A stretch of DNA of 64,000 nucleotides from NCBI GenBank assembly GCA_036500965.1, contig DASYBC010000097.1:3997-67996 (forward strand), read 5' to 3'. The translations under genes and the position numbers were made by a program. Origin of the DNA: AP-15 sp036500965 (GTDB lineage Bacteria > Pseudomonadota > Alphaproteobacteria > ATCC43930 > CGMCC-115725). This document shows positions 1-8,598 of this stretch, one piece after another. The notes below the pieces were generated by a model, which saw nothing but the letters and a program-made list of their open reading frames with translations, was not told the origin of the DNA and made no database searches. Every line of letters starts with the position of its first letter. The stretch's first letter is position 1.

Positions 1-1
1 T

Positions 2-526
2 CTAATCGGTCGCTATCACGCGCTCGGCCACACCCATGAAGTGCTGTCCCAAGGCGGCTGGACCGACGCGCCGCTGCGCGAACTGATCATGGCCGAGCTT
101 ACGCCGCACACCGCCGGCGACGGCGCCAATGTCTTGGTCGATGGACCGCCGGTCATGCTGAAGCCGCAGGCCGCGCTGTTTTTAACCCTAGTGATCCACG
201 AGCTGACGACCAACGCGGCAAAGCACGGCGCGCTGTCGGTGCCCGAGGGCCGGGTCGAGGTGGTCTGGGGCATCGCCGGAGAGCGCCGTCCCGGCATCGA
301 GCTCAATTGGCGCGAAAGCGGCGGACCGGCCTTCGACGGGGTGGCGAAACGGGGCTTTGGCCTGGAACTGATCGAACGCGGCATTCGTTTCGAGTTGCAG
401 GGTGAAGCGACGATCGGCGCGGTGGATGGCGGTCTCGATTGCAAGATCACCGTTCCCGCCAACCCGGAAAATCTCGTCTTCAGCGCGGCGCCCGACAGCC
501 GCAGATTACAGGAAGCCGCATCATGA
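2..526 (+). CDS. HWE/HisKA_2-type sensor histidine kinase, C-terminal part (5' end outside window)
   Basis: The reading frame is open from the first bases of the window, so only the C-terminal catalytic part is visible. An N-box (HELTTNAAKHGALS) of the HWE/HisKA_2 type is followed by a G-box (GFGLELIERG), which together form the ATP-binding HATPase domain. The upstream GRYHALGHTHEVL segment fits the end of the dimerisation/phosphoacceptor helix. HWE kinases typically sense light or general stress in alphaproteobacteria, but no sensor domain is visible here. The stop overlaps the next gene's start as ATGA, so the kinase and the receiver protein are probably a translationally coupled signalling pair. 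Confidence 0.85.
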   Translation, partial: LIGRYHALGHTHEVLSQGGWTDAPLRELIMAELTPHTAGDGANVLVDGPPVMLKPQAALFLTLVIHELTTNAAKHGALSVPEGRVEVVWGIAGERRPGIELNWRESGGPAFDGVAKRGFGLELIERGIRFELQGEATIGAVDGGLDCKITVPANPENLVFSAAPDSRRLQEAAS

Positions 527-900
527 CGGCGTCTCTCCAGGGTGCGAGGGTGCTGGTCGTCGAGGACGAGTATCTGGTCGCTTCGCTGATCGAGGACATG
601 CTGGAATCCGCCGGCTGCATCGTTGCCGGGCCGATCCCGCGGCTGGCGCAGGCGCTCGATGCGGCCGAAGGCGAGGCCTGCGACCTCGCCGTGCTCGACG
701 TGAACCTGGCGGGCGAGCGCGTGTTCCCGGTGGCCGACATTTTGTCCCGCCGACAGGTGCCGTTCGTTCTCGTCACCGGCTATGGCGGAAACACGCTGCC
801 GCCCGAATACGCCGCGTGCCCGCGGCTGCACAAGCCGTTCCGCCTCGCCGACCTGCTCTCGACCCTGTCCGGCATGCTGCAAGGCCGTCGCGAAAGCTGA
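523..900 (+). CDS. Single-domain response regulator (receiver only)
   Basis: A 125-residue CheY-like receiver with no output domain. The acidic pair is in VVEDE near residue 15, the phospho-acceptor Asp is D59 (VLDV), the conserved Thr is T85 (LVTG) and the Lys is K104 (HKPF). The ATG at 523 is preferred to the upstream in-frame start because it overlaps the kinase stop by four bases. Receivers paired with HWE kinases usually pass phosphate on or act as sinks. No DNA-binding part is present, so direct transcriptional control is unlikely. Confidence 0.88.
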   Translation: MTASLQGARVLVVEDEYLVASLIEDMLESAGCIVAGPIPRLAQALDAAEGEACDLAVLDVNLAGERVFPVADILSRRQVPFVLVTGYGGNTLPPEYAACPRLHKPFRLADLLSTLSGMLQGRRES

Positions 901-921
901 CCTTGCTGTGGGCGGCGGCGC

Positions 922-2385
922 TCAGCGATCCGACGGGTAATTCGGCGCTTCGCGGGTGATCGCGATGTCGTGGACATGGCTCTCGCGCAGCCCGGCGCCG
1001 GTGATCCGCACAAACGTGCAGTTTTGTTGCATCTGGCCGATTGTGCGGTTGCCGGTATAGCCCATCGCCGCGCGCAGCCCGCCGATCAGCTGGTGAACGA
1101 TGTTGCCGACCGGCCCCTTGTGCGGCACCCGGCCCTCGACTCCCTCGGGCACCAGCTTCAGGGTGCTGGTCACCTCCTGCTGGAAATAGCGGTCGGCCGA
1201 GCCGCGCGCCATCGCCCCAATCGACCCCATGCCGCGGTAATATTTGTAGCTGCGCCCCTGGTAGAGAAACACCTCGCCCGGGCTCTCGTCGGTGCCGGCG
1301 AACAGCGAGCCGAGCATCGCGCAATCGGCCCCGGCGGCGATCGCCTTAGCCAGATCGCCGGAAAATTTGATGCCGCCGTCGGCGATCACCGGCACGCCGA
1401 ATTTGCGGCATTCGGCGACGGTGTCGACGATCGCGGTGAATTGCGGCACACCGACCCCAGCGACCATGCGGGTCGTGCAGATCGACGCCGGGCCGACCCC
1501 GACCTTGACCGCATCGGCTCCCGCCTCGATCAATGCCCTGGCGCCGTCGGCGGTCACGACGTTGCCGGCGATCAGCTGGGTGTAGTTCGACAGCCGGCGG
1601 ATCTCCCTGACCGCGGCGATCACCCGGTCGGAATGCCCATGCGCGGTATCGACCACCAGCACGTCGAGCCCGGCGGCGAACAGCGCTTCGGCGCGCTCGA
1701 CCCCATCCCTGCCGGTTCCGGTGGCGGCGGCGGCGCGTAACCGGCCGTGCTCGTCCTTGCACGCGGTCGGAAAACGCTGCGCCTTTTCGATGTCCTTGAC
1801 CGTGATCAGCCCGATGCAGCGATAGGCTTCGTCGACGACCACCAGCTTTTCGATGCGGTGCTGATGCAGGAGGCGCTTGGCTTCATCGCGACCCACGCTC
1901 TCGCGCACGGTGACGAGGTCGTCCTTGGTCATCAGCTCGGCGACCCGTTGCCGCGGCTCACTGGCAAAGCGCACGTCGCGGTTGGTCAGGATGCCGGCAA
2001 GCCGGCCAGATCCCCTCTCGACCACCGGAATTCCCGAGATGTGGTGATCGGCCATCAGCCGCAGCGCATCGGCCAGCGTCTCGTCGGGGTGGATCGTGAC
2101 CGGGTTGACGACCATCCCGGCCTCGAACTTCTTCACCTTGCGAACCTCGTCCGCCTGCTGCTCGATCGCCATGTTGCGGTGAATGACGCCGATGCCGCCG
2201 GCCTGGGCCATCGCAATCGCCAGGGGGCTCTCGGTCACCGTGTCCATGGCCGCCGAAACCAGGGGGATGCCGAGCTCGATCTCGCGGGTCAGCCGGGTGC
2301 GGGTATCGGTCTCGCCGGGCAGCACCGCGGAGGCGGCCGGAACCAGCATCACGTCGTCGAAGGTCAGCGCCTGCCGGATTTCCAT
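922..2385 (-). CDS. guaB: Inosine-5'-monophosphate dehydrogenase
   Basis: Oxidises IMP to XMP with NAD+, the committed step of GMP synthesis in the cytosol. The 487-residue length is normal. A TIM barrel is split by a pair of CBS domains at about residues 90-205. The catalytic loop reads GPASICTTR with the active Cys near residue 302, where the usual GPGS is GPAS. The mobile flap (YRGMGSIGAMARGS) and the C-terminal EGRVPHKGPV region are intact. The start at 2385 gives the canonical MEIRQALTFDDVMLVP beginning and has a purine-rich AAGAGGC about 6 bases upstream; the open frame extends further upstream without family similarity. Confidence 0.96.
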   Translation of the reverse strand: MEIRQALTFDDVMLVPAASAVLPGETDTRTRLTREIELGIPLVSAAMDTVTESPLAIAMAQAGGIGVIHRNMAIEQQADEVRKVKKFEAGMVVNPVTIHPDETLADALRLMADHHISGIPVVERGSGRLAGILTNRDVRFASEPRQRVAELMTKDDLVTVRESVGRDEAKRLLHQHRIEKLVVVDEAYRCIGLITVKDIEKAQRFPTACKDEHGRLRAAAATGTGRDGVERAEALFAAGLDVLVVDTAHGHSDRVIAAVREIRRLSNYTQLIAGNVVTADGARALIEAGADAVKVGVGPASICTTRMVAGVGVPQFTAIVDTVAECRKFGVPVIADGGIKFSGDLAKAIAAGADCAMLGSLFAGTDESPGEVFLYQGRSYKYYRGMGSIGAMARGSADRYFQQEVTSTLKLVPEGVEGRVPHKGPVGNIVHQLIGGLRAAMGYTGNRTIGQMQQNCTFVRITGAGLRESHVHDIAITREAPNYPSDR

Positions 2386-2473
2386 GCGAGCCTCTTCAAG
2401 CGATGACGGCGCACTATACACCAGCGTGCTGCGGTCAAATGCGATGGGCACAGATATAGGCGTCGCGCCGCCT

Positions 2474-3157
2474 TTATGCGCCCCCGCGGAACCCCTTGGC
2501 GACGACATAGGTCTCGGCCGATTCGGCGCGGCTGGCCGGCGGCTTCGCATGGCGGAGCTCGGCGAAAGATCGCTTCAGGAGAGCGAGCAGCGCGCCCTGC
2601 GCCCCACCTTGGAAGACCTTGGCGACGAATGCCCCGCCGGGCTCCAGCAACTCCTCTGTGACCGCGAACGCGGCTTCGGCAAGCGCCACGATCCGCAGGT
2701 GGTCGGTCGCGGCATGGCCGGTCGCCGAGGGCGCCATGTCGCTCAGAACTAGGTCAGCGCTGCCGCCGAGCGCGCCTCTGATCGCCGCGGCTGCCTCCGG
2801 GTCGCGCAAATCCATGCGCAGCAAGGTGGCGCCGGCGAGCGGTGCGGTTTCGGTCAGATCGACGCCGACCACCAAGCCGCGCGGGCCGACCCGCTCGACC
2901 GCGACCTGGGTCCAGCCGCCCGGCGCGCAGCCGAGATCGACGACCCGGCGGCCCGGCCGCAGCAGATCAAAGCGCTCGGCGAGCCCGATCAGCTTGAAGG
3001 CGGCGCGCGAACGGTAGCCCTGGCGGCGGGCCGCGGCAACATAGGGGTCGTTGAGCTGGCGCTGCAGCCATTGGGTCGAGGACGGCTTGCGCCGGCGGCT
3101 GCTGCGGACCCGGACCGCCGGCGGCCGGTCGCCGGAGCCGCCCGGGCTGCGGGCCAC
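2474..3157 (-). CDS. rlmE: 23S rRNA (uridine-2'-O-)-methyltransferase RlmE/FtsJ
   Basis: Methylates the 2'-O of a uridine in the 23S rRNA A-loop during late large-subunit assembly, using S-adenosylmethionine. The 227-residue protein has a basic N-terminal tail, the family motif YRSRAAFKL, the SAM-binding motif VDLGCAPGGWTQ and the DMAPSATG active-site region. The K-D-K-E tetrad is plausible: Lys in AAFKL, Asp in SDMAP, Lys in VAKVF and Glu in RAESAE. The GTG start at 3157 lies one base after the stop of the Ppx/GppA phosphatase gene, so the two are co-transcribed. Confidence 0.93.
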   Translation of the reverse strand: MARSPGGSGDRPPAVRVRSSRRRKPSSTQWLQRQLNDPYVAAARRQGYRSRAAFKLIGLAERFDLLRPGRRVVDLGCAPGGWTQVAVERVGPRGLVVGVDLTETAPLAGATLLRMDLRDPEAAAAIRGALGGSADLVLSDMAPSATGHAATDHLRIVALAEAAFAVTEELLEPGGAFVAKVFQGGAQGALLALLKRSFAELRHAKPPASRAESAETYVVAKGFRGGA

Positions 3158-3158
3158 G

Positions 3159-4265
3159 CTATCCCCGGATCAGGTCGAACAGGATGCCCTCGCGCACGCC
3201 GCGATCGGCGACGCGCAGCCGCCCGACCGGCCAAGCCTCGCAGATCGCGTCGAGGATCGCGCAGCCGCTCAGCACCAGGTCGGCACGCTCACGCCCGACG
3301 CAGGGGCTGGCGGCGCGGCCGGCAAGGTCCAGCCCGGCCAGATATGCCGATACCGCGGCGATCTGATCAAAGGTCAGGCTGCTGCCATCGACCAGCGCGC
3401 GGATATAGCGCGGCAACGCCAGGTGAATACCGGCGAGCGTCGTCACCGTGCCCGAGCTGCCGAGCATCTGCACCCGTCCGGTGCGAATATGGCGCAGGAT
3501 GCGGTGGGTGCGCTCGAACGGCTCTAGCGCGCCGGCCGCCTCGTCGATCATCGTGCGGTAAGCGGCGGGCGACACCTCGCCGCCAAACCGGTCGGTCAGG
3601 GTGACCACCCCCAACGGCAGCGAGACCGACCCCAGGATCTGCGGGCGCCGCCAGCGCCGGTCGGGACCGCCGGTCAGCCGCAGCCAGACGATTTCGGTCG
3701 AGCCGCCGCCGATATCGAACACGATCGCATAGGGGATGCGCGGATTGAGCAGCTGAGCGCAGCCGGCGACGACGAGGCGCGCCTCCTCGGCGGTCGAGAT
3801 GGTTTCGATCTCTAGCCCGACCTCCGCGCGCACCCGGGTCAGAAATTCCTCGCAATTCGCCGCGCGGCGGCAGGCCTCGGTGGCGACGTAGCGGCCCTTG
3901 GCGATCCGGCGAAAGGCGATCTTGTCGGCGCAGGTCTGGAGCGCGTCGAGGGTGCGCGCGATCGCGTCCTCGGACAAGGCACCAGTTGCCGCCAAGCCTT
4001 CGCCAAGGCGCACGATCCGGGAAAACGCATCAACCACGCGAAAGCCGTCGCCCGCGGGCCTCGCCACCAGCAGCCGGCAATTGTTGGTGCCGAGGTCGAG
4101 CGCGGCTACCGGCGCGGCGACCCGTGGCGGAAGATGCTGGAGCCGGGTGGCGGATTGGCCGGCCACTGCCGCAACAGCGCGCAATGCCGCGGCCGGCGCG
4201 AGCCCGCCGGCGGCGGACGCGGCAGCGCCTCCGACCGGTCCGGCGCTGCTGAGCGGCTTGTGCAC
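3159..4265 (-). CDS. Ppx/GppA family phosphatase
   Basis: Exopolyphosphatase/guanosine pentaphosphate phosphatase family of the sugar kinase-actin fold. The phosphate-1 motif ALDLGTNNCRLL follows a low-complexity Ala/Gly N-terminus of about 50 residues, and FDIGGGSTE provides phosphate-2. At about 368 residues it is the short two-domain form usual in alphaproteobacteria, in which no C-terminal HD domain is seen. Substrate (polyphosphate or pppGpp) cannot be decided from sequence. I prefer the GTG at 4265, which has AGGA about 9 bases upstream; a TTG at 4274 is also in frame. It is directly followed by rlmE. Confidence 0.88.
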   Translation of the reverse strand: MHKPLSSAGPVGGAAASAAGGLAPAAALRAVAAVAGQSATRLQHLPPRVAAPVAALDLGTNNCRLLVARPAGDGFRVVDAFSRIVRLGEGLAATGALSEDAIARTLDALQTCADKIAFRRIAKGRYVATEACRRAANCEEFLTRVRAEVGLEIETISTAEEARLVVAGCAQLLNPRIPYAIVFDIGGGSTEIVWLRLTGGPDRRWRRPQILGSVSLPLGVVTLTDRFGGEVSPAAYRTMIDEAAGALEPFERTHRILRHIRTGRVQMLGSSGTVTTLAGIHLALPRYIRALVDGSSLTFDQIAAVSAYLAGLDLAGRAASPCVGRERADLVLSGCAILDAICEAWPVGRLRVADRGVREGILFDLIRG

Positions 4266-4389
4266 GGCCGGCAATCCATCCTTGTTGAACGGCCGGCAAT
4301 CGTAGCGCAGCCGGGGATGGATTCAAAACCTCGCGAATACCCTTGCGAAATCCCGGCGGCGACGTTCGATATGGCGCCACGGCGGGTGA

Positions 4390-4869
4390 TCAAGAAACTA
4401 GGCAAGCGGTCGCGGCGGCGCGATTGTCAGGCTTGGGGTCGGCAGTCGGGAACGGTACTCCTTCGCCAGGGCCGGCGCCGATTTCCCTCAGGTTAGTGGC
4501 CCCCGGCGGCTTCGCCGGATCGAGCCCGGCGACGATCGTGCCGCCCGAAACGCGCTCGCGGCGCCGCGGCCAGACGAATTCAAACTGCGCGATGCGGCGG
4601 CCGGTCCCGCTCGGGATGTAGATACGGCCGCTCAGGCGAAAAACGCGGTCGCCCGCCGCCCCACCGCCTATCTGCGATCCTATCGAGCGGCCGGATTGCG
4701 CCCAGACCACATTGTCGCCGCGGAACCAGGCATTGAGCGCCGCGGTGTCGTCGTGCCGGCCGTCGCCCCACAGGGCCAGCACCGTCGCCGCGCATTTGGA
4801 GCCTGCCCCAGCCCAGACCGGCGCGGCCGAGACGAGCAATGCGACGATCGCGGCCAGCATGCGGGTCAT
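4390..4869 (-). CDS. Small secreted protein with a pectate-lyase-like fragment, function unknown
   Basis: A 159-residue protein with a clear Sec signal peptide (MLAAIVALLVSAAPVWA, cleavage before GAGSK). The mature part contains ALWGDGRHDDTAALNAWF, which resembles the first beta-helix coil region of pectate-lyase-like or glycoside-hydrolase-28-like proteins (the D-x-x-DDTAAL pattern). The rest of a beta-helix is absent, so this is a short stand-alone relative. It lies 23 bases downstream of the HpaB-like gene on the same strand and may share its transcript. No catalytic residues can be assigned. Confidence 0.65.
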   Translation of the reverse strand: MTRMLAAIVALLVSAAPVWAGAGSKCAATVLALWGDGRHDDTAALNAWFRGDNVVWAQSGRSIGSQIGGGAAGDRVFRLSGRIYIPSGTGRRIAQFEFVWPRRRERVSGGTIVAGLDPAKPPGATNLREIGAGPGEGVPFPTADPKPDNRAAATACLVS

Positions 4870-4892
4870 GTCGGCCTGCCTCGCGATCAGGG

Positions 4893-6371
4893 CTAGCCCG
4901 TGCTGCGCGGTGGCGGCGGAGCGACCGCGCGCCGCGGCGCCCACGGCACCTCGCCGATATGGTCGAGATCGACCTGCGGCATCACCAGGTTGAGCGAGCC
5001 GGCAACGCGATTGGCGAGATCGCCGAAGCTGTCGAAATTGCGCCGCAACCGGCCGCGCCAAGCCGGGACGCCCCCGCTCGCGTGCAGCTCGAAGGCGGAT
5101 TCGCGACCATCGAGCGCCGAGGAAACATGGTCCCATGCCATCTGCAACAGCGCGGCGCGCTGAACCGCGGTATAGCCGCCGCCGCCAAACGACTCGGCGA
5201 GGCCGGCGGCGACCTCGGGCGCGGCGAGGTCGCGGTCGGACGGCGCCACTACCAAGGACGAGCCGGGGACGATCCGCAGGATTTCGGCCATGCGCGGGCG
5301 GGCACGCAAGATCGCCAAGCCGCCGGCGGCGAGATGGGCGTGGTTGGGGACGCAGTAACCGCTTGCGGTGAAGCGCGGGTCGCGCTCGCAGGCGGTCAGA
5401 CAGCTGCGCACGGTTTGCACCTCGACCGCCAGATCGAGCAGATATTCGATGGTCTGCTCGTGGCGGGCGAGCCCCATCGCATGGCATAAGGCCCCCGCCA
5501 GGCCGAGGGTGAACTCGGCCTTCGACAGCCAGCCATAAAGGTGATGCCAGATCAGCCAGCGCACCACCGGCTCGGGCGACTGGCCGAGCAAAAACACCCG
5601 CTCCCATGGAATGAACACGTGGTCGAGCCACATCTGGCCGTCGAGCTCGTCGAAGCGGCTCGACAGCGGCGCGACGAACGGGTTCTGGTCGCGCACCGCG
5701 ATCTTGCGGCACAGAACGGTGACCCCCGGTGCGGCGACCGGGACAATAAAGGTCGCGAAATCCTCGCCGATCTTGAGCCCGGAGACGCTGCCGACATAAA
5801 CATCCTCGGCATAGGCCGGGCTCGTATGCATGCCGATCTTGCCGCAGATAACGAGACCGGCGTCGGTCTCGCGCACGATCTTCAGGGCGGCGCGGTCGGC
5901 CGGGTTTTCGCGCATCCGCGCGCCGATTGTCGGGCCGCCGCCGCAGAATGTCAGAAACCGCCCGGTGTCGGCGATCATCGCCCGATAATGGGCGGCGTTC
6001 GCGATCTGTTCGGGCGAGGCATCGCGCTCCTCGACCGAGGCGAGCACCCCGAGCGCGATCATGTGGCCGTAGCAGGGCGTGTGGGTGATGTTGCCGGCGG
6101 AGAGGAACGTCGTCGCCGAAAAGAACCGCCCCATGCCGCCAAGGTCGTCGGCGCTCTGCGGCACCACATAGGCCCAGGGCGCGAGGTCCGCTGGCCGCAG
6201 CGCGGTTTCCCGCCAGCCCGGGTCGTGCAGCAGATCGTACCAGGCGACATACTCGTCGACCATCGCGCGCGTCGCCGCATGCGTCGTCACGTCGTGGATC
6301 AGACCCTCGCCCATAACCCATACCCGGCGCCCGTCGCGCAAGGCCCGCCGGTAATCCGCCCCTGTCCTCAT
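4893..6371 (-). CDS. 4-hydroxyphenylacetate 3-hydroxylase (HpaB) family flavin monooxygenase
   Basis: A 492-residue member of the HpaB/PvcC/YoaI two-component flavin monooxygenase family, which uses FADH2 from a separate reductase to hydroxylate aromatic substrates. It begins with the family pattern MRTGADYRRALRDGRRVWV and has the central THTPCYGHM-like and ICGKIGMHTSPAYAED segments lining the flavin site, then an acyl-CoA-dehydrogenase-like helical C-terminus. The ATG at 6371 is chosen because the upstream extension shows no family similarity. No reductase partner (HpaC-like) lies in the window, so the substrate is unknown. Confidence 0.85.
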   Translation of the reverse strand: MRTGADYRRALRDGRRVWVMGEGLIHDVTTHAATRAMVDEYVAWYDLLHDPGWRETALRPADLAPWAYVVPQSADDLGGMGRFFSATTFLSAGNITHTPCYGHMIALGVLASVEERDASPEQIANAAHYRAMIADTGRFLTFCGGGPTIGARMRENPADRAALKIVRETDAGLVICGKIGMHTSPAYAEDVYVGSVSGLKIGEDFATFIVPVAAPGVTVLCRKIAVRDQNPFVAPLSSRFDELDGQMWLDHVFIPWERVFLLGQSPEPVVRWLIWHHLYGWLSKAEFTLGLAGALCHAMGLARHEQTIEYLLDLAVEVQTVRSCLTACERDPRFTASGYCVPNHAHLAAGGLAILRARPRMAEILRIVPGSSLVVAPSDRDLAAPEVAAGLAESFGGGGYTAVQRAALLQMAWDHVSSALDGRESAFELHASGGVPAWRGRLRRNFDSFGDLANRVAGSLNLVMPQVDLDHIGEVPWAPRRAVAPPPPRSTG

Positions 6372-6503
6372 ATCTTTTCCTCGCTCGGCTTTCGCACGGC
6401 ATCGATAGGTGTAGCGTGCGGCACCGCATCGGCCAATCGGCGAATTGCTCGGCCGCAGGGAAAGCGCGCTCGGCGGCGATGGCTCGTGGTAAAGAGGAAA
6501 CGA

Positions 6504-6629
6504 ATGATTCCCGAGCAGCTGCACTCGCCGCCCCGGGGCGGCCCTCGCCCAGGCGAGCGTCGCGTTCTGCCGACGGCTCTCGGCCCTTGCGACCGCAAGG
6601 GTGACGAAGAGGCGGAGCACGTCCCGTGA
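6504..6629 (+). CDS. Possible 41-residue leader ORF overlapping selB
   Basis: An ATG at 6504 is preceded by AGAGGAAACG, a reasonable ribosome-binding site. It opens a 41-codon frame (MIPEQLHSPPRGGPRPGERR and on) whose TGA at 6627-6629 overlaps the GTG start of selB as GTGA. The peptide is charged and proline/glycine-rich and has no recognisable family. Overlap geometry and spacing would fit translational coupling to selB. Spurious short frames are common at this GC content, so this is only a candidate. Confidence 0.3.
   Translation: MIPEQLHSPPRGGPRPGERRVLPTALGPCDRKGDEEAEHVP
6584..6601 (+). other. Hairpin in the selB leader
   Basis: A perfect 7-bp stem (CCCTTGC with GCAAGGG, loop GACC) lies 24 bases before the selB start codon and inside the possible leader ORF. 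It could shape ribosome access to selB. No U-tract follows, so it is not a terminator. Confidence 0.4.
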
Positions 6630-8551
6630 TCCTGGCGACGGCCGGACACATCGATCATGGCAAGACAGCGCTGGTGCGCGCCTTGACCGGCGTCGATGCC
6701 GACCGTCTGCCCGAGGAAAAGCGGCGCGGGATGACAATCGATCTCGGCTTTGCCTATGCGAGGCTGCCCAACGGCACCGAGATCGGCTTTGTCGATGTTC
6801 CGGGCCACGAGCGGTTTCTGGCCAACATGCTGGCCGGAGTCCTGTCGATCGACCGGGTGCTGCTGATCGTCGCCGCCGATGATGGGCCGCGCCCGCAAAC
6901 CCTCGAGCATCTCGACATCCTCGAATTGACCGGCGTGCCCGAGATCACCGCGGTCGTCACCAAGATCGACCGGGTCGAGCCCCACCGGGCCGCTTCTGTC
7001 AAAGCCGAAATCGCGGAATTGCTCGCGGCTGCGGGCTATGTCGAGAGCCCGGTCTTTGCGGTGTCGAGCCGCACCGGCGACGGCATCGCCGAGTTGATTG
7101 CTCACTTGCAGCGAAGCGCTCGGGTCGCCGAGCGAGCCCGTGCCGCGACTGCGTTATCGGGGCTGTTCCGCATGCCGATCGACCGCGCCTTCACGCTCTC
7201 CGGGATCGGGCTCGTGGTGACCGGCACCGTGGCTTCGGGCCGAGCCGCGATCGGCGACCGGCTGATGATCAGCCCGCGCGGCGATCCGGCGCGGGTGCGC
7301 GGGCTGCACGCCCACAACCGGCCGATCGAGAGCGCCGCCGCTGGCGAGCGCTGCGCCGTCAACATTGTCGGCTCGTTTCCCGAAGGCAGAGAGCCGCGGC
7401 GCGGCGACTGGCTCGCGGCGCCTGAGCGGCACCTGCCGGCGCGGCGGCTCGACTTGTTGGTGCGCGCCTCGCGTCACGCCGAGACGCCGCTGCGCGACGG
7501 GCTGCCGGTCCATCTGCATCTCGGCACCGAGGACGTCGTCGGCCGCATCGCGGTGCTGAGCTGCCGCGCGATCGCGCCGGGCGAAACGGGCTTTGTCCAG
7601 ATCGACCTCGATCAGGCCGTGGGTGCGCTCTGCGGCGACCGCGTCGTGCTGCGCGACCATGCCGCGCGGCATACCCTGGCCGGCGGGCGTGTGGTCGACC
7701 CGTTGGCGCCGCGGCGCGGCCGCCGCCTTCCTGGCCGGCTCGCGTTGCTCACGGCGATGGCCGCCATCGATCCGGCGGCGGCCATCCCCGCTATGCTGGC
7801 GGTCGCCGGGGCCGTCGATCTGGCGAATTTCGCGCTCGTGCGCAATCTGACGCCGGCTGAACTGAGCGTGCTGACTGAGAACGGCGAATTCCGGCGGGTC
7901 GGTTCGCCGCGCACGCCGGTTGCGGTTACCCCTGAACGGCTTGCGGCACTTGGCGAGGCGATCGCTGCCGCCTTGGCCGCGTGGCATCGGGCGGAACCCG
8001 ACGCGCTCGGCCCATCGCGCGCCGCTCTATTGGGGAGATTGCGCGCCGAAGCACCCGCAGTCGCGCTCGATGCGGCACTCTTAGCGCTCGCCGGCGCCGG
8101 CCGGGTGGTGCGCGAGGGCGCCCTGTGGCGCCTGCCCGAGCATCGCCCGCGTCTGAGCGCGGCGGATCAAAAAACCTGGGAGCGGGCTCGCCTCCTGCTT
8201 GCCGGCGACGGATTGCGCCCGCCGCGGGTGCGCGAGGTCGCCGCCGCGCTCCGGCTGGAGCCCGAAACGGCCGCCCGCTTCCTGCGCCGCGCCGAGCGTC
8301 TGGGCCTGGTTGGCAAAGTCGCCGATAACCGGTTTTTTCTGCCGGAGACGCTGGCGAGCCTGGCCAGGATTGCAAGAGAGCTGGCCGAGGCCTCGCCGCA
8401 AGGCAGCTTTACCGCCGCGCAGTTCAAGGACCGCTCCGGCGTCGGGCGCAACCTGGCGATCGAGATCCTCGAACATCTCGATCGGATCGGCGTCACCCGA
8501 CGCGACGGCGATGCTCGCACCGTCCTGCCGGAGAGCGACGGCCCGGGCTAG
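6626..8551 (+). CDS. selB: Selenocysteine-specific elongation factor SelB
   Basis: GTPase that delivers Sec-tRNA(Sec) to UGA codons marked by a SECIS hairpin. The 641-residue protein starts with the G1 motif GHIDHGKT (residues 7-14). It continues with the switch region PEEKRRGMTIDLGFA, G3 DVPGHE and G4 TKID, then EF-Tu-like domains II and III, and ends with winged-helix repeats that bind the SECIS RNA. GTG is the only start that keeps the G1 motif at the expected distance. No selA, selD, tRNA-Sec gene or selenoprotein gene with an in-frame UGA is seen nearby, so the rest of the pathway must lie elsewhere. Confidence 0.94.
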   Translation: MILATAGHIDHGKTALVRALTGVDADRLPEEKRRGMTIDLGFAYARLPNGTEIGFVDVPGHERFLANMLAGVLSIDRVLLIVAADDGPRPQTLEHLDILELTGVPEITAVVTKIDRVEPHRAASVKAEIAELLAAAGYVESPVFAVSSRTGDGIAELIAHLQRSARVAERARAATALSGLFRMPIDRAFTLSGIGLVVTGTVASGRAAIGDRLMISPRGDPARVRGLHAHNRPIESAAAGERCAVNIVGSFPEGREPRRGDWLAAPERHLPARRLDLLVRASRHAETPLRDGLPVHLHLGTEDVVGRIAVLSCRAIAPGETGFVQIDLDQAVGALCGDRVVLRDHAARHTLAGGRVVDPLAPRRGRRLPGRLALLTAMAAIDPAAAIPAMLAVAGAVDLANFALVRNLTPAELSVLTENGEFRRVGSPRTPVAVTPERLAALGEAIAAALAAWHRAEPDALGPSRAALLGRLRAEAPAVALDAALLALAGAGRVVREGALWRLPEHRPRLSAADQKTWERARLLLAGDGLRPPRVREVAAALRLEPETAARFLRRAERLGLVGKVADNRFFLPETLASLARIARELAEASPQGSFTAAQFKDRSGVGRNLAIEILEHLDRIGVTRRDGDARTVLPESDGPG

Positions 8552-8598
8552 CCTGCTGCTTACCGGCCGGATGCCGGGTGCACGCCAATGCCCGCAGG

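Noticed and set aside
6372..6625. tRNA-Sec gene (selC) in the selB leader
   Set aside because: No tRNA-like cloverleaf or T-arm sequence could be found here or in the 47 bases after selB.
4390..6651. Single minus-strand frame of 753 residues spanning the small secreted protein and the HpaB-like gene
   Set aside because: The HpaB-like protein is in another frame of the same strand; only the last 159 codons from 4869 code, beginning with a signal peptide.
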